This document shows positions 8,433 to 17,682 of a DNA stretch of 64,000 nt, piece after piece. Where the stretch lies: assembly GCF_007830595.1 (NCBI RefSeq), contig NZ_VLLD01000009.1. One strand, 5' to 3'. A program made the translations under genes and the position numbers. This stretch comes from Treponema_B putidum. GTDB lineage: Bacteria > Spirochaetota > Spirochaetia > Treponematales > Treponemataceae. A model generated the notes under the pieces. That model worked only from the letters and a program-made list of their open reading frames with translations. It had not been told where the DNA came from and did not search any database. The stretch's first letter is position 1; each line of letters opens with the position of its first letter.

Positions 8433-9018
8433 AATACATGAGGGAACTTTTTATTACTCAAAGCATAAGGTTTTTCAAAATCTTAATATTGAAATCCTTG
8501 CACAAAAAGTTACCTGTATTTTAGGCGAATCGGGGGCCGGAAAAAGCACCCTCTTAAAAATTATTTCAGGGAATCTTGAATTAAAATCGGGAAGAATAGA
8601 AAACCGGCCGGCTCGCGGAAACTATGCAATGGCCTATCAAGACATGCGCCTTATTCCTCATCTAACTGCCGTAGAAAATATAGAATATGTTTTGAATTCA
8701 AAAAATTCTTCAAAACTTGAAAATAAAAAAAAGGCTTTTTTTTATTTAGAAGCTTTAGGCCTTTCCGGCTTTGAAAACTTTTTACCCGCCGAGCTTTCAG
8801 GAGGAATGCAAAGGAGAACAGGGCTTGCCAGAGCGCTAAGCTATCCCGCTCCGCTTCTTCTTCTCGATGAAGCATTCGATTCCCTCGACGAAAAAAATAA
8901 GTACAAGGTTGCCGATCTTTTTTTATCGATTGTCAAAAAAGAAAAGCGCACCGCAGTCTGCGTAACCCACGATGCACCCTTTGCAAAAAAAATCGCCGAC
9001 AAGATAATTGAGATATAA
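8416..9018 (+). CDS. Orphan ABC transporter ATPase
   Basis: This 200-residue nucleotide-binding domain has Walker A GESGAGKST, signature LSGGMQRR, Walker B LLLLDEAFDSLD and switch His in VTHD. It resembles the short ATPases of nitrate/sulphonate/thiamine-type importers (TauB/ThiZ-like). It overlaps the DUF1667 gene by 17 nt, so it is co-translated with the redox operon, yet no permease or binding protein gene lies next to it. A glycerol-3-phosphate-related transport role is a guess; the partner must be encoded elsewhere. Confidence 0.85.
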   Translation: MERPIKIHEGTFYYSKHKVFQNLNIEILAQKVTCILGESGAGKSTLLKIISGNLELKSGRIENRPARGNYAMAYQDMRLIPHLTAVENIEYVLNSKNSSKLENKKKAFFYLEALGLSGFENFLPAELSGGMQRRTGLARALSYPAPLLLLDEAFDSLDEKNKYKVADLFLSIVKKEKRTAVCVTHDAPFAKKIADKIIEI

Positions 9019-9059
9019 GCCTTACCTAAAATTATAAAACTCATCCATACCAATTATAC

Positions 9060-9095
9060 TTGACTGCCTATTTTTATTCTGTTATAGTTTTATTA
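9060..9095 (+). promoter_or_regulatory. Leaderless-type promoter of the response regulator operon
   Basis: TTGACT (9060-9065), a 17-nt spacer, TATAGT (9083-9088) and 6 nt precede the ATG at 9095. Five of six bases match consensus in each box. No Shine-Dalgarno sequence is present. Confidence 0.75.
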
Positions 9096-9763
9096 TGTCA
9101 AAAGAAACTGTAAAAATATTATCGGTAGAGGACAGCGAGGATATAGCCTTCGGTATAAAAGAGTATTTATCCAAAAGAAATTTTGAGCTTACTCTTGCGG
9201 ATAGTATTGCCCAAGCAAAAAAAAGGTTAAACGAAGATTTCGACTTGATAATTTTGGATATCAATTTACCGGATGGAGACGGAAGAAATTTTCTTAAATA
9301 TATAAAGACTGAGACGGATACTCCTGTAATTTTTCTAACGGTAAAGAACGATGAAAAAAATATCGTAGAAGGGCTTGATCTTGGAGCTGAAGATTATATT
9401 ACAAAGCCCTTTAAGCTTTCAATATTACATTCAAGGATAAATGCGGTTTTACGCAGAACAAGACATTCCTCAAATGAAATAATTGTTTTAGGTGAGTATA
9501 AACTGGATAAAAATCAAAAAAGACTTTTTAAAAACGAAAAAGAAATCGAATTAAGCTTGCAGGAATTTACTCTTATGCTCTTATTTATGGAAAATGCAAA
9601 TCAAACCCTTACCCGGCCCCGCCTCTTAGAATTAATTTGGGATTCAAAAGATAATTTTGTAAACGACAATACCTTGACTGCAACCGTAAGGAGACTCAGG
9701 CAAAAGCTGGACGAACCTCTATTAAAAACAATTCATGGAATAGGCTATAGGTTTGAATTATGA
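9095..9763 (+). CDS. OmpR-family response regulator
   Basis: This 222-residue protein has a receiver domain with phospho-acceptor Asp55 (LIILDINLPDGDG), acidic pocket residues near 11-13 and the conserved Lys in ITKPFK. It is followed by an OmpR/PhoB winged-helix domain (about 130-222, ending in IHGIGYRFEL). It is coupled by an ATGA overlap to the histidine kinase and stands upstream of an ABC exporter, the usual arrangement of antimicrobial-peptide or cell-envelope stress modules. Confidence 0.93.
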   Translation: MSKETVKILSVEDSEDIAFGIKEYLSKRNFELTLADSIAQAKKRLNEDFDLIILDINLPDGDGRNFLKYIKTETDTPVIFLTVKNDEKNIVEGLDLGAEDYITKPFKLSILHSRINAVLRRTRHSSNEIIVLGEYKLDKNQKRLFKNEKEIELSLQEFTLMLLFMENANQTLTRPRLLELIWDSKDNFVNDNTLTATVRRLRQKLDEPLLKTIHGIGYRFEL

Positions 9764-10989
9764 AAAGATTTTATACCAAAACCGGCATTTGCTTTTTATT
9801 TATAATTTTACTGTTTGTAAATTTTTTTATAATTTTTATTTATAAAATAACCGAAAAAAAATTTTATTTAAGTTTAGCACAAATAATCGGAGCAAGCAGC
9901 TCAATAGATGATAGTATAAATAGTGAAAACAGCACACCCGATAATCAAGATAAGTCCATTGAAAAAATTTTACTTTCAAGCTTAAAAACTAAAGACAAGA
10001 CTAAAGAAGACAAAGGAAAAGAAATTTTAAGAAAACACGGATACATCAAAAGTTTTATTATTTTTAAAAATAAAGTTTATGACCTTTTTTTACTTTGCGG
10101 CCTATCCTCAATAATAACGATTGCCTTGTTTTTAGTTTACAACCGATACCAAAGTAAAAAATTAAAAAAAAGAATATCTTCTATTCTTTCTACGGCAGAA
10201 AAAATTAAAAAAGGAGATTATAAATTCTATAAGGAAAAAGAAGATGAATTTTCTCTATTGGAGGATTCAATATATAAGAGCCTTATTCTTTTGACTGAAA
10301 CCCGTTTGACTGCCTTAAACGATAAAGAAGAATATAAAGAAAACCTTGAAAACATAGCTCATCAACTTAAAATACCTATTACTTCAATAAATTTAATGCT
10401 CGAGCTTTTAGAAGATAATAAAGCCGATACAAATATTTTAAAGACTGCACATTTTCAAAAAATAAAAAAACAAATTACCCGTTTGGAAAATTTAACTGAG
10501 GTGCTTTTAAAACTTGCCCGCCTTGATTCTGGAAGTATTGAAATGAAAAAGGAAGTATTTTTACTTGAAGAATGTTTAATCCATTCTATGGAAAGCATCG
10601 AAGATAATTTAAGAATAAAAGGCCTTTTACCTCAACTGAGTTTAAACGGAATTAAAATAAAGGGAGACTTTTACTGGCTCTCCGAAGCCTTTTTAAATAT
10701 AATAAAAAACTTTTCTGACCTTTATCCCAAAGTAAAAAATATTTCTATCTCTGCAAAAGACAATGCAGTTTATACCCAAGTTTCTTTTGAAAATGACGGG
10801 CCTGAAATACCGGCTCCCGACTTAAAAACCATCTTCCGCCGCTTTTATAAGGGCCAAACAAATGAAGGCAACGGCTTCGGCATAGGCCTTGCGATGAGCC
10901 AAACTATCTTAAAAAAACACAATGCCGAAATCCGAGCCGAAAACACAAATTCAGGTACGGTTTTTATTGTTAAATTTTATAAAGAATAA
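9760..10989 (+). CDS. Sensor histidine kinase
   Basis: This 409-residue membrane kinase has a first membrane helix at about residues 8-30, an extracytoplasmic loop of roughly 75 residues and a second helix at about 108-127. The HAMP-like linker, DHp domain with His201 (NIAHQLKIPITS) and CA domain with NxxxN and GFGIGLAMS motifs follow. The loop is longer than in true Bce-type intramembrane sensors. The start codon overlaps the stop of the response regulator by 4 nt. Confidence 0.92.
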   Translation: MKRFYTKTGICFLFIILLFVNFFIIFIYKITEKKFYLSLAQIIGASSSIDDSINSENSTPDNQDKSIEKILLSSLKTKDKTKEDKGKEILRKHGYIKSFIIFKNKVYDLFLLCGLSSIITIALFLVYNRYQSKKLKKRISSILSTAEKIKKGDYKFYKEKEDEFSLLEDSIYKSLILLTETRLTALNDKEEYKENLENIAHQLKIPITSINLMLELLEDNKADTNILKTAHFQKIKKQITRLENLTEVLLKLARLDSGSIEMKKEVFLLEECLIHSMESIEDNLRIKGLLPQLSLNGIKIKGDFYWLSEAFLNIIKNFSDLYPKVKNISISAKDNAVYTQVSFENDGPEIPAPDLKTIFRRFYKGQTNEGNGFGIGLAMSQTILKKHNAEIRAENTNSGTVFIVKFYKE

Positions 10990-11048
10990 GGGACATCTTA
11001 CAAAAATTTTCTCAGATTTTTAGACCTAACAAATATTTTTTCCATTTG

Positions 11049-11065
11049 TCACAAATTTATCACAA
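11049..11065 (+). promoter_or_regulatory. Direct repeat, candidate response-regulator site
   Basis: TCACAA occurs at 11049-11054 and again at 11060-11065, an 11-bp period on the same face of the helix, upstream of the ABC exporter operon. The first copy also forms a palindrome ATTTGT-C-ACAAAT. OmpR-type regulators usually bind such direct repeats, so autoregulated control of the exporter by the adjacent regulator is likely but inferred. Confidence 0.4.
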
Positions 11066-11131
11066 TTATAAATTATTATAAGCAGTAAAAAAAATACGGA
11101 TTATATGGCATATTGATAATCAGGAGGACTT

Positions 11132-11785
11132 ATGCAGATATTAAAAACTGAAAATTTGACTAAGATTTATAACAATCAGGTGAGGGCCTTAAACGGCGTA
11201 AGTATTTCAATCGAACGGGGAGAATTTGTTGCAGTAATGGGCTCAAGCGGTTCGGGGAAGTCAACTCTTTTACATATCTTGGGAGGAGTGGATAGGCCCA
11301 CATCCGGTACGGTCTACATAGACGGAGAGGACATTTCAGCCTTAAAAGAAAAGGACTTAGCTCTTTTTAGGAGAAGAAAGATAGGCCTTGTTTACCAATT
11401 CTTTAATTTGATTCCCAATTTATCTGTAAAAAAAAATATTCTATTGCCCATCTTACTTGATAAAAAAAATCCGGATCAAAATTATTTTGATGAAATAATT
11501 TCGGTATTGGGATTAAAAGAAAAACTGAATTCTTTTCCAAGTGAGCTTTCAGGAGGACAGCAGCAAAGAGTTGCCATTGCACGCAGCTTAATTTACCGCC
11601 CTTCAATTCTTTTAGCAGACGAACCGACGGGAAACTTGGACAGAAAAAACAGCGATGAAATTATCGGCCTATTAAAATTATCGAATAAAAACTATAAGCA
11701 GACAATTATTATGATAACCCATGACGAAAGAATTGCCTTAGAAGCCGATAGAATTATTAAAATCGAAGACGGAGAAATTTTATGA
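11132..11785 (+). CDS. MacB/BceA-like ABC transporter ATPase
   Basis: This 217-residue ATPase has Walker A GSSGSGKST, signature LSGGQQQR, Walker B ILLADEPTGNLD and H-loop MITHD. The GNLD sequence and length mark the LolD/MacB/BceA subfamily that works with FtsX-type permeases. AGGAGG precedes the ATG. Its stop overlaps the start of the permease gene by 4 nt. Confidence 0.92.
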   Translation: MQILKTENLTKIYNNQVRALNGVSISIERGEFVAVMGSSGSGKSTLLHILGGVDRPTSGTVYIDGEDISALKEKDLALFRRRKIGLVYQFFNLIPNLSVKKNILLPILLDKKNPDQNYFDEIISVLGLKEKLNSFPSELSGGQQQRVAIARSLIYRPSILLADEPTGNLDRKNSDEIIGLLKLSNKNYKQTIIMITHDERIALEADRIIKIEDGEIL

Positions 11786-14469
11786 GCATTATCAGAGAAT
11801 ATACTTCAAATTATGTAAAAGTAAACAGAAAAAGCGGTATTGCTTTATTTCTTTCTATCACTGCAGCCGTAGTTTTAATAAACGCTTATATCTTTTTTGT
11901 GTACAGTGTTTTAATGGATTCTTTTAAGGCAATAAAAAAAACAAACCCTTGGGATGCTCAAACCTATGAGATTCCTATGAGCAAGGTCGGTATAGTAGAG
12001 CAAAACCAAAATGTAAAATCCATAAGTCTTGAAGGAGCGGCTTATTGCGGTAAATTAAAAGAAGACAAGTCAAATAACTATATTTTTATCAGGAGCGGAG
12101 ATAAAAGATATTGGGATGATTTTTCGGGTGATGAATTTATAACGGAAGGAAGGCTTCCTCAAAACCCTAACGAAATAATTGTAAACAGCTTTTTTTTAAA
12201 TCAAAATCCGAATCTTAAAGTCGGGGATACAATAAAACTGAGCTTGGGTAAAAGAATGTACAAGGACAATGAACTTTTAGCCTTTGACTCTCCCATAAGC
12301 GGAGAAGAGTTTATCGAAAAAAAAGAAATCTCTCTTAAAATATGCGGTTCCTTTTTAAATTTTCCCGGCATAAACCAAAGAGCATCAATGGGATTTTATC
12401 TTTTTGATTCTGCCTCATTAACAAAAGATGAAACCATTGCCGTAAATATTTTTTTAACTTCCAAATTAAATGCTTATAAAAAATTATTTGAAATTACTGA
12501 AAACTTAGGATTTGAGCGAAACAAAGACGGAAGCTATAAAATTTTTATAAATACTCCGCTTTTGGATATGTACGGAATAAAAGATCCCTTACGCAAGGGG
12601 CGTTCCGAAATGGAAAGTTTAATTTTAAAATTTTTAATAGGACTCATTATTTTAACCCTCATCTTTGTTTATCTTATCTACAATATTTTTGAAGTTTGGG
12701 CAGCAAAGAGAATTAAACAGATAGCCATGTTAAAAAGCATAGGAGCAGGAAAGGGACATATTTTTAATAGTATCTTATTGGAAGCTGTATTGTTAAGCAT
12801 TCCGCCTATCTTGACCGGTATTCTTTCAGGTATAGGTTTTAATATCTTTTTGTTTAAGCAAATTAATAAAATTGCAAATTCAGCTATGGCAGAAAACACC
12901 GATATTTTTTCGATGCCTCAATACGAATTCGGTATTTTACCGATTATTTTTGTTATAATATTTTCTTTTCTTACGGTACTCATAGCTTCGCTTATACCGG
13001 CTGTCAGGCTTTCAAAAATAAACATCATAGACTCATTAAAAGGAAATATAGAAGAATCAAAAAAATATAAACGAAAAGTTTTTACCGATGGAGCTTGGGA
13101 AAAAGAAAACCGCAAAAATAATTTTAGAACATTTAGAGGCACGAGCAATGCAATTTTTATCTCATATATTTTACTCTTCAGCTTATTGACTTTAATTACC
13201 GTAAATTTTATTCGAGAAGACCATAAATATTATGAGTCAAAAGATGAGATAAAACTGAGCTATTGTTTGGTAAATGAAGATGAACAATTCGACTGCTCCG
13301 CTAAAAATATTTTTTATCCCATTCAAAACAGAGAAGAGTGTTTATCTTCTTACTATTATGTATCTTTAGATTCTTGGTTCATTTGTTCCGATGAAAATAT
13401 TTCCGCTCAGTTTAAAGAAGAGTCTTGGTTTGAACAAAAACATCAGGGAAGATATTTTTGGAAGGAAGGTAAAAGTAAAAAACTTAATGCAAAGATATAC
13501 GGGCTTGACAATGAGACCTTTAAAAAATTTTTAACTTCTATAGGGGAAGATGAAGCTTCCTATTATGCGGAAGATTCTTATAAGGCAATTCTTGTAAACC
13601 GTGTACAAAAGGATTGGCGCATTCCATATAGAAATTCACAATTTATCCCCCTCCTCGATTCAAACATAAAAGAAATACATTGTTCCTTACAAAAAAAATT
13701 AGAGCCTTCTACGGAATCTCAAAAAGAAGATAGTTCTAAAACTCAAGTTCCGATTCTTATCGGAAAAACCATAAGCGATACCGATTTGATAGAAACAAAG
13801 GTTCCGCTCTATTCCGTTCTTTTAATCTTACCGATTGAAAAGGCTGAAAAACTCCGCAAGGCTCAAATTGCCTTTGATAAGGAAAACGCAGAATTTTTTC
13901 GAGACGGTCTTTTATATTCTCTCTTTTTAAAAACGGAAAAAGAAAATATAGTCCCTTTACGGAAAACCATTGAGCAGATAATGAAGTCCGCCCTGCGAGG
14001 AGAAAATATATATTGGCAGTCAGACATTTTTATCGAAAAACTTTCAGCTGAGAGCAGCAATAATTTTTTTAAAGCTGTTTTTTTCTCATTTTTATTTTTG
14101 GTGCTGCTTGCAGGCTGCATAAACAGCTATTCTGCAATTATGCTTAATTTAAGAACACGAAAAAACGAGTTTGCAATTTTAAGATCTGTCGGAGCCGATT
14201 CAAACATAATCGCAAACCTTTTTTATAAAGAGGCTGCCGGATTTTTAATCAAACCGCTCCTAAAAGCTCTTCCATTCTTTTTAGGGATTGCTGCAATCTT
14301 TATTATCAGATTTGATGAAGTTTTTGTTTTAAATTTTTTACTTTCATTTAATTGGGGCTTTTTCTTATTTTACAGTTTGTGCTTAAGCGCCTCGATTATC
14401 AGTTCATACCATTTCGGCAAAAAAGAAGTTACAGGAGGAGAAATAATAAGCGAGATAGATAAGTTTTAA
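11782..14469 (+). CDS. FtsX-type ABC permease
   Basis: This 895-residue membrane protein has one N-terminal helix (about 20-40), a large extracytoplasmic domain, three helices near 275-410 forming the first FtsX domain, then a second helix and extracytoplasmic domain and a final FtsX block near 765-885. The fold is that of mechanotransmission exporters (MacB/LolCE/Bce-like). With the upstream two-component system it forms a likely peptide-resistance or envelope-stress module; the substrate cannot be read from sequence. Confidence 0.88.
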   Translation: MSIIREYTSNYVKVNRKSGIALFLSITAAVVLINAYIFFVYSVLMDSFKAIKKTNPWDAQTYEIPMSKVGIVEQNQNVKSISLEGAAYCGKLKEDKSNNYIFIRSGDKRYWDDFSGDEFITEGRLPQNPNEIIVNSFFLNQNPNLKVGDTIKLSLGKRMYKDNELLAFDSPISGEEFIEKKEISLKICGSFLNFPGINQRASMGFYLFDSASLTKDETIAVNIFLTSKLNAYKKLFEITENLGFERNKDGSYKIFINTPLLDMYGIKDPLRKGRSEMESLILKFLIGLIILTLIFVYLIYNIFEVWAAKRIKQIAMLKSIGAGKGHIFNSILLEAVLLSIPPILTGILSGIGFNIFLFKQINKIANSAMAENTDIFSMPQYEFGILPIIFVIIFSFLTVLIASLIPAVRLSKINIIDSLKGNIEESKKYKRKVFTDGAWEKENRKNNFRTFRGTSNAIFISYILLFSLLTLITVNFIREDHKYYESKDEIKLSYCLVNEDEQFDCSAKNIFYPIQNREECLSSYYYVSLDSWFICSDENISAQFKEESWFEQKHQGRYFWKEGKSKKLNAKIYGLDNETFKKFLTSIGEDEASYYAEDSYKAILVNRVQKDWRIPYRNSQFIPLLDSNIKEIHCSLQKKLEPSTESQKEDSSKTQVPILIGKTISDTDLIETKVPLYSVLLILPIEKAEKLRKAQIAFDKENAEFFRDGLLYSLFLKTEKENIVPLRKTIEQIMKSALRGENIYWQSDIFIEKLSAESSNNFFKAVFFSFLFLVLLAGCINSYSAIMLNLRTRKNEFAILRSVGADSNIIANLFYKEAAGFLIKPLLKALPFFLGIAAIFIIRFDEVFVLNFLLSFNWGFFLFYSLCLSASIISSYHFGKKEVTGGEIISEIDKF

Positions 14470-14484
14470 GGTCAAGATTCTCGG

Positions 14485-14518
14485 GCAAGGAGTTTAGAAT
14501 AATTTATAAACTCCTTGC
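14485..14518. terminator. Hairpin between convergent genes
   Basis: GCAAGGAGTTTA (14485-14496) and its exact complement TAAACTCCTTGC (14507-14518) form a 12-bp stem between the convergent permease and lipoate-ligase genes. T-rich tails are weak on both sides. Confidence 0.65.
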
Positions 14519-14526
14519 TCTCATAT

Positions 14527-15522
14527 TTATCTAAAAAACATTCCAATAAATTCGTCTTTTTCGATTGCACCGAAATAGGCTTTTAAATCGGTTTCTGCAA
14601 GTTTTTTGCTCACGGCATTTTTTTCGTATTCGCAGCCTTCCAAGAGTTTTTCAATTTCGGCAACATCCTTTGTACCGAAAAAGTCTCCGTGAATTTTTAA
14701 GCCGGAAATCTTTGCATTTTTAATGTTAAAAAACACCTCAATGCTTCCTATGGGGAACCTTTCATAGTGGGAGTATTCGGCCTTGGGAGAAGCTCCATAG
14801 TTCCATTCTTTAAGGGAAAATCTTTCGGCATATATTTTTTTTACACCCTCAAGCTCCGAAGCGGAAAGTTTGTATTCTACAGGTTCTTGACCTTCAAGTT
14901 CAAAGATAGCTTTTAATAATTCGGCCTTAAAATCCGAAACCGAAATATCCCGCTTTAAGTGGGGCTTTATATTTGTAACCCTGGCCCGAACGCTTTTTAC
15001 GCCCTTTGATTCAAGCTTTTCTTTACGCACATTAAGAGCTTTTGAAAGTTCTTCCAAGCGGACATCAAAAAGAATACAGCCGTTACTCAAAACCCTGCCC
15101 TGCCAAACAGACTGTGAAGCACCGATACATTTTTGTCCGTCGATAGTAACATCATTTCTGCCGGAAAGCTCCGCCTTAACGCCGATTTTTTCCAAAGCAT
15201 TTATAATCGGAATATAATAGCGTTTAAAATCAATCGTTTGATTTTCCTTTGTTTTTGCAACAAAAGAAAAATTTAAATTACCGAGGTCATGATATACGGC
15301 CCCGCCTCCGGTTATGCGGCGGACAACCTTAAGATTATGTCCTCTCACATAGTCATCGTTTACTTCCTGATAAGCATTTTGATTTTTACCTATAATTACG
15401 GCAGGCCCATTCTGCCATAAAAAAAAGTATTCATCGTTTTCAAGCGGCAGATGCCTAAAACAATATTCCTCAAAAGCCAAATTATATTCAGGATCATTTG
15501 AATAAGTTTCTAAGTATTTCAT
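14527..15522 (-). CDS. lplA: Lipoate-protein ligase A
   Basis: This 331-residue cytosolic enzyme attaches lipoate to lipoyl domains (for example of glycine cleavage or 2-oxoacid dehydrogenase complexes). The lipoyl-AMP binding motif RRITGGGAVYHD and the loop with catalytic Lys in IDGQKCIGASQ are present, followed by the C-terminal accessory domain typical of long LplA forms. A TTG 15 nt upstream is rejected because it lies beside the -10 box. The neighbouring genes are unrelated. Confidence 0.92.
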   Translation of the reverse strand: MKYLETYSNDPEYNLAFEEYCFRHLPLENDEYFFLWQNGPAVIIGKNQNAYQEVNDDYVRGHNLKVVRRITGGGAVYHDLGNLNFSFVAKTKENQTIDFKRYYIPIINALEKIGVKAELSGRNDVTIDGQKCIGASQSVWQGRVLSNGCILFDVRLEELSKALNVRKEKLESKGVKSVRARVTNIKPHLKRDISVSDFKAELLKAIFELEGQEPVEYKLSASELEGVKKIYAERFSLKEWNYGASPKAEYSHYERFPIGSIEVFFNIKNAKISGLKIHGDFFGTKDVAEIEKLLEGCEYEKNAVSKKLAETDLKAYFGAIEKDEFIGMFFR

Positions 15523-15557
15523 AAAAGCATTATACAATAAAATAAATTTTTATTCAA
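15522..15557 (-). promoter_or_regulatory. Leaderless-type promoter of lplA
   Basis: On the minus strand TTGAAT (15557-15552), a 17-nt spacer, TATAAT (15534-15529) and 6 nt precede the ATG at 15522. No Shine-Dalgarno sequence is present. Confidence 0.72.
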
Positions 15558-15606
15558 TATGAGTATCCAATCCGATTATCTTACCTCTATTCAAAAATGC
15601 CTCTCC

Positions 15607-16302
15607 CTATCCCTGCCTGTTCCGTTGATTCATAATCATAAAACTTTTAAACCTGAATTTGTTAAAATTCCTTTTACCTATAAAATAAGAAATCAAAATA
15701 ATAAGTAAAGAAACAATATAAACCGCAAGAAGGAATAATGGATAATGCACTCTTTCAAAAAAAGATTTTATAAATTCCAATTTAGGTAAACCTGAAATAA
15801 TCGTCATAGATATTGCCGGAAATAAGCCGTATCCTACAATCATGATAATAATAAATCTTAGAAGGCCGCCTTTAATGGATAAGGCCGATAAGATCATACT
15901 AAAAGAAATTATAAGGGGAAACAACACAAGCCCTATAAAAATCATAAATTTAATGTCCCCTATAGGAATGAAAATATTTATTAAAAATAAAATGAGGCCT
16001 AAAAACATAAGTGCAAAAAAAGAAGTAAGAATCGAATAAATAAGTTTAGCCTTAAAAATATCTTTTCCTCTTACAGGCGTTAAGATAAAAATCGAAATTT
16101 GATCATATAGACTAAGTTGATTTATGATAAGGCCATAGCAAAAAAATATTAGCCCTTGAAAAAACAATATCCTCATTGCCTGCGGTATTGAGATAAGCAG
16201 ACCGACAATCATTTCGATAAAACCAATTAAACAAAAAATTCCGCCCAACATAAAATTTACACTATTAATAGAATTAAATATAATCGCCCTTATTTTTTTC
16301 AT
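15607..16302 (-). CDS. ABC transporter permease of the YtrA-regulated operon
   Basis: This 231-residue protein has about six hydrophobic segments spread along its length and no extracytoplasmic domain, fitting an ABC-2 type permease. It begins one base after the stop of the ATPase gene. It has no sequence motif that reveals a substrate. Confidence 0.78.
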   Translation of the reverse strand: MKKIRAIIFNSINSVNFMLGGIFCLIGFIEMIVGLLISIPQAMRILFFQGLIFFCYGLIINQLSLYDQISIFILTPVRGKDIFKAKLIYSILTSFFALMFLGLILFLINIFIPIGDIKFMIFIGLVLFPLIISFSMILSALSIKGGLLRFIIIMIVGYGLFPAISMTIISGLPKLEFIKSFFERVHYPLFLLAVYIVSLLIILISYFIGKRNFNKFRFKSFMIMNQRNRQG

Positions 16303-16303
16303 C

Positions 16304-17173
16304 TTAGATTTCTCTCCTTATATAAAAATACATAATATCTTCGAGGCTTGCATCTTCGCAAACCATTCCGCCAAATTTTTGATCGTCTTTATCCGAAACC
16401 AAAACCTCATAAGCATAATCCGTTCTTCTATGACCTATATAATCATTACTATACAAAGATTTAAAAGCCTTTTCATCTATTTTTAAAAGACCGTAATTTT
16501 TATAAATATTTTCTAACGAAGAATCGAAAACTTTTTTGCCTTTACTTATAAAAACAATTTCATCGCAAATTTTTTCAAGCTCATTTGTTTGATGGCTCGA
16601 AATTAAAATCGAATGATTTCCATCAAGCATAAAATTTCTTATAATATCCAAAAAATCTTTTTTGGAAACGGGATCTAAAAAATTAAGAGGCTCATCTAAA
16701 ATCAAAAGCTCTGCCCCGTGGGAGAGGGCTATAGCAATTTGAAGTTTTTGCATAGTTCCCGAAGACAAGGCAGTCAAAAATCTTGAAGGAGGAATTTTAA
16801 AATCGCTTAGATATTTTTCATAAAGAGCCTGATTCCAATTTTTATAAATTCCCGCTAAAAATTTTCCTGCCTTTTTAGCCGTATATAATGGAGAAAAGAA
16901 ATTATCGTTTATAACAAAGCCTATCTTTTCCTTTATTTCTATATTCTCTCTTTTAAGTTCCTCACCAAAGAGGAAGATTTTTCCGCTTTCAGGCAAGTAC
17001 ATATCAAGAAGGAGGCGGATAAGAGTAGTTTTCCCTGCACCGTTTTCTCCTATCAAACCCGTAACGCAGCCCCTCGGAACCGAAAAAGAAATATCGTTTA
17101 ACGAAAAAGCCTTTTTACCGTGTCCTATCGAAAATTTAAGTTTTTCGATTTTTAATACATCATCGGATATCAT
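16304..17173 (-). CDS. ABC transporter ATPase (YtrB-like)
   Basis: This 289-residue ATPase has Walker A GENGAGKTTL, a signature region with LSSGTMQK, Walker B LLILDEPLNFLD and H-loop SSHQ. It is preceded by a GGGGGT ribosome-binding site; the GTG 6 nt upstream is less likely. It stands between a YtrA-family repressor and a permease, the order seen in Bacillus ytr-type and other envelope-stress exporters. Confidence 0.88.
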   Translation of the reverse strand: MISDDVLKIEKLKFSIGHGKKAFSLNDISFSVPRGCVTGLIGENGAGKTTLIRLLLDMYLPESGKIFLFGEELKRENIEIKEKIGFVINDNFFSPLYTAKKAGKFLAGIYKNWNQALYEKYLSDFKIPPSRFLTALSSGTMQKLQIAIALSHGAELLILDEPLNFLDPVSKKDFLDIIRNFMLDGNHSILISSHQTNELEKICDEIVFISKGKKVFDSSLENIYKNYGLLKIDEKAFKSLYSNDYIGHRRTDYAYEVLVSDKDDQKFGGMVCEDASLEDIMYFYIRREI

Positions 17174-17190
17174 AAACACCCCCTATAAAC

Positions 17191-17556
17191 CTAATAAATA
17201 CGCCTAAGGATTTCATATAAATCCTCAGCATTTAAATTAATTTTTTTTGCTTGACCGCAAACTTCTTTTAATTTTTCTTCAATACTTTTTTTTATTGATT
17301 TTTCAATCTTTTTAAAATTTACATCGGCAACAAAATACCCCTTCGCAGGAACCGAATACAAAAAGCCCTCGCGGGCCAAGTCTTCATAAGACCGCTTTGT
17401 AGTGATGACGCTCACACGCAAAGATGCCGCCAAAGCCCTCATCGAAGGCATCGGCTCCTCTTTTTTTAAAGCGCCTGATAAAATCTGATTTTTTATCTGT
17501 TCTGAAAGCTGCTCATAAAGAGGAACCCCTGAAGAATTATTTAAAAAAATATTCAC
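17191..17556 (-). CDS. GntR-family repressor, YtrA subfamily
   Basis: This 121-residue protein has an N-terminal GntR winged helix (SGVPLYEQLSEQIKNQI... then VSVITTKRSYEDLAREGF) and only about 50 residues after it, the short C-terminal arm of YtrA-type regulators. A longer frame starting at 17643 is rejected: it would run through the promoter and palindrome. The chosen GTG at 17556 has GGAGG about 10 nt upstream and begins VNIFLNNSS. It probably represses its own operon by binding the palindrome at 17573-17607. Confidence 0.85.
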   Translation of the reverse strand: MNIFLNNSSGVPLYEQLSEQIKNQILSGALKKEEPMPSMRALAASLRVSVITTKRSYEDLAREGFLYSVPAKGYFVADVNFKKIEKSIKKSIEEKLKEVCGQAKKINLNAEDLYEILRRIY

Positions 17557-17572
17557 TCTTACTCTGCCTCCT

Positions 17573-17607
17573 GTTATTCTGTATATATTAAATATATACA
17601 GAATAAC
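17573..17607. promoter_or_regulatory. 35-bp operator-like palindrome over the GntR promoter
   Basis: GTTATTCTGTATATAT (17573-17588) is followed by 3 nt and its perfect complement (17592-17607). It covers the -10 box of the minus-strand promoter: TTGACA (17619-17614), 17 nt, TATATT (17596-17591). A dimeric YtrA-type repressor bound here would block RNA polymerase. Confidence 0.8.
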
Positions 17608-17682
17608 AATCTTTGTCAAGAGGGAAATTGAAAAAAGATACATTTTAATATAAAAATTTAAAGTTACTTAAAGACAAAAATC

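Noticed and set aside
17557..17643. N-terminal hydrophobic extension of the GntR regulator
   Set aside because: It is translated from the promoter and palindrome; a GTG with GGAGG lies at 17556 where the family homology starts.
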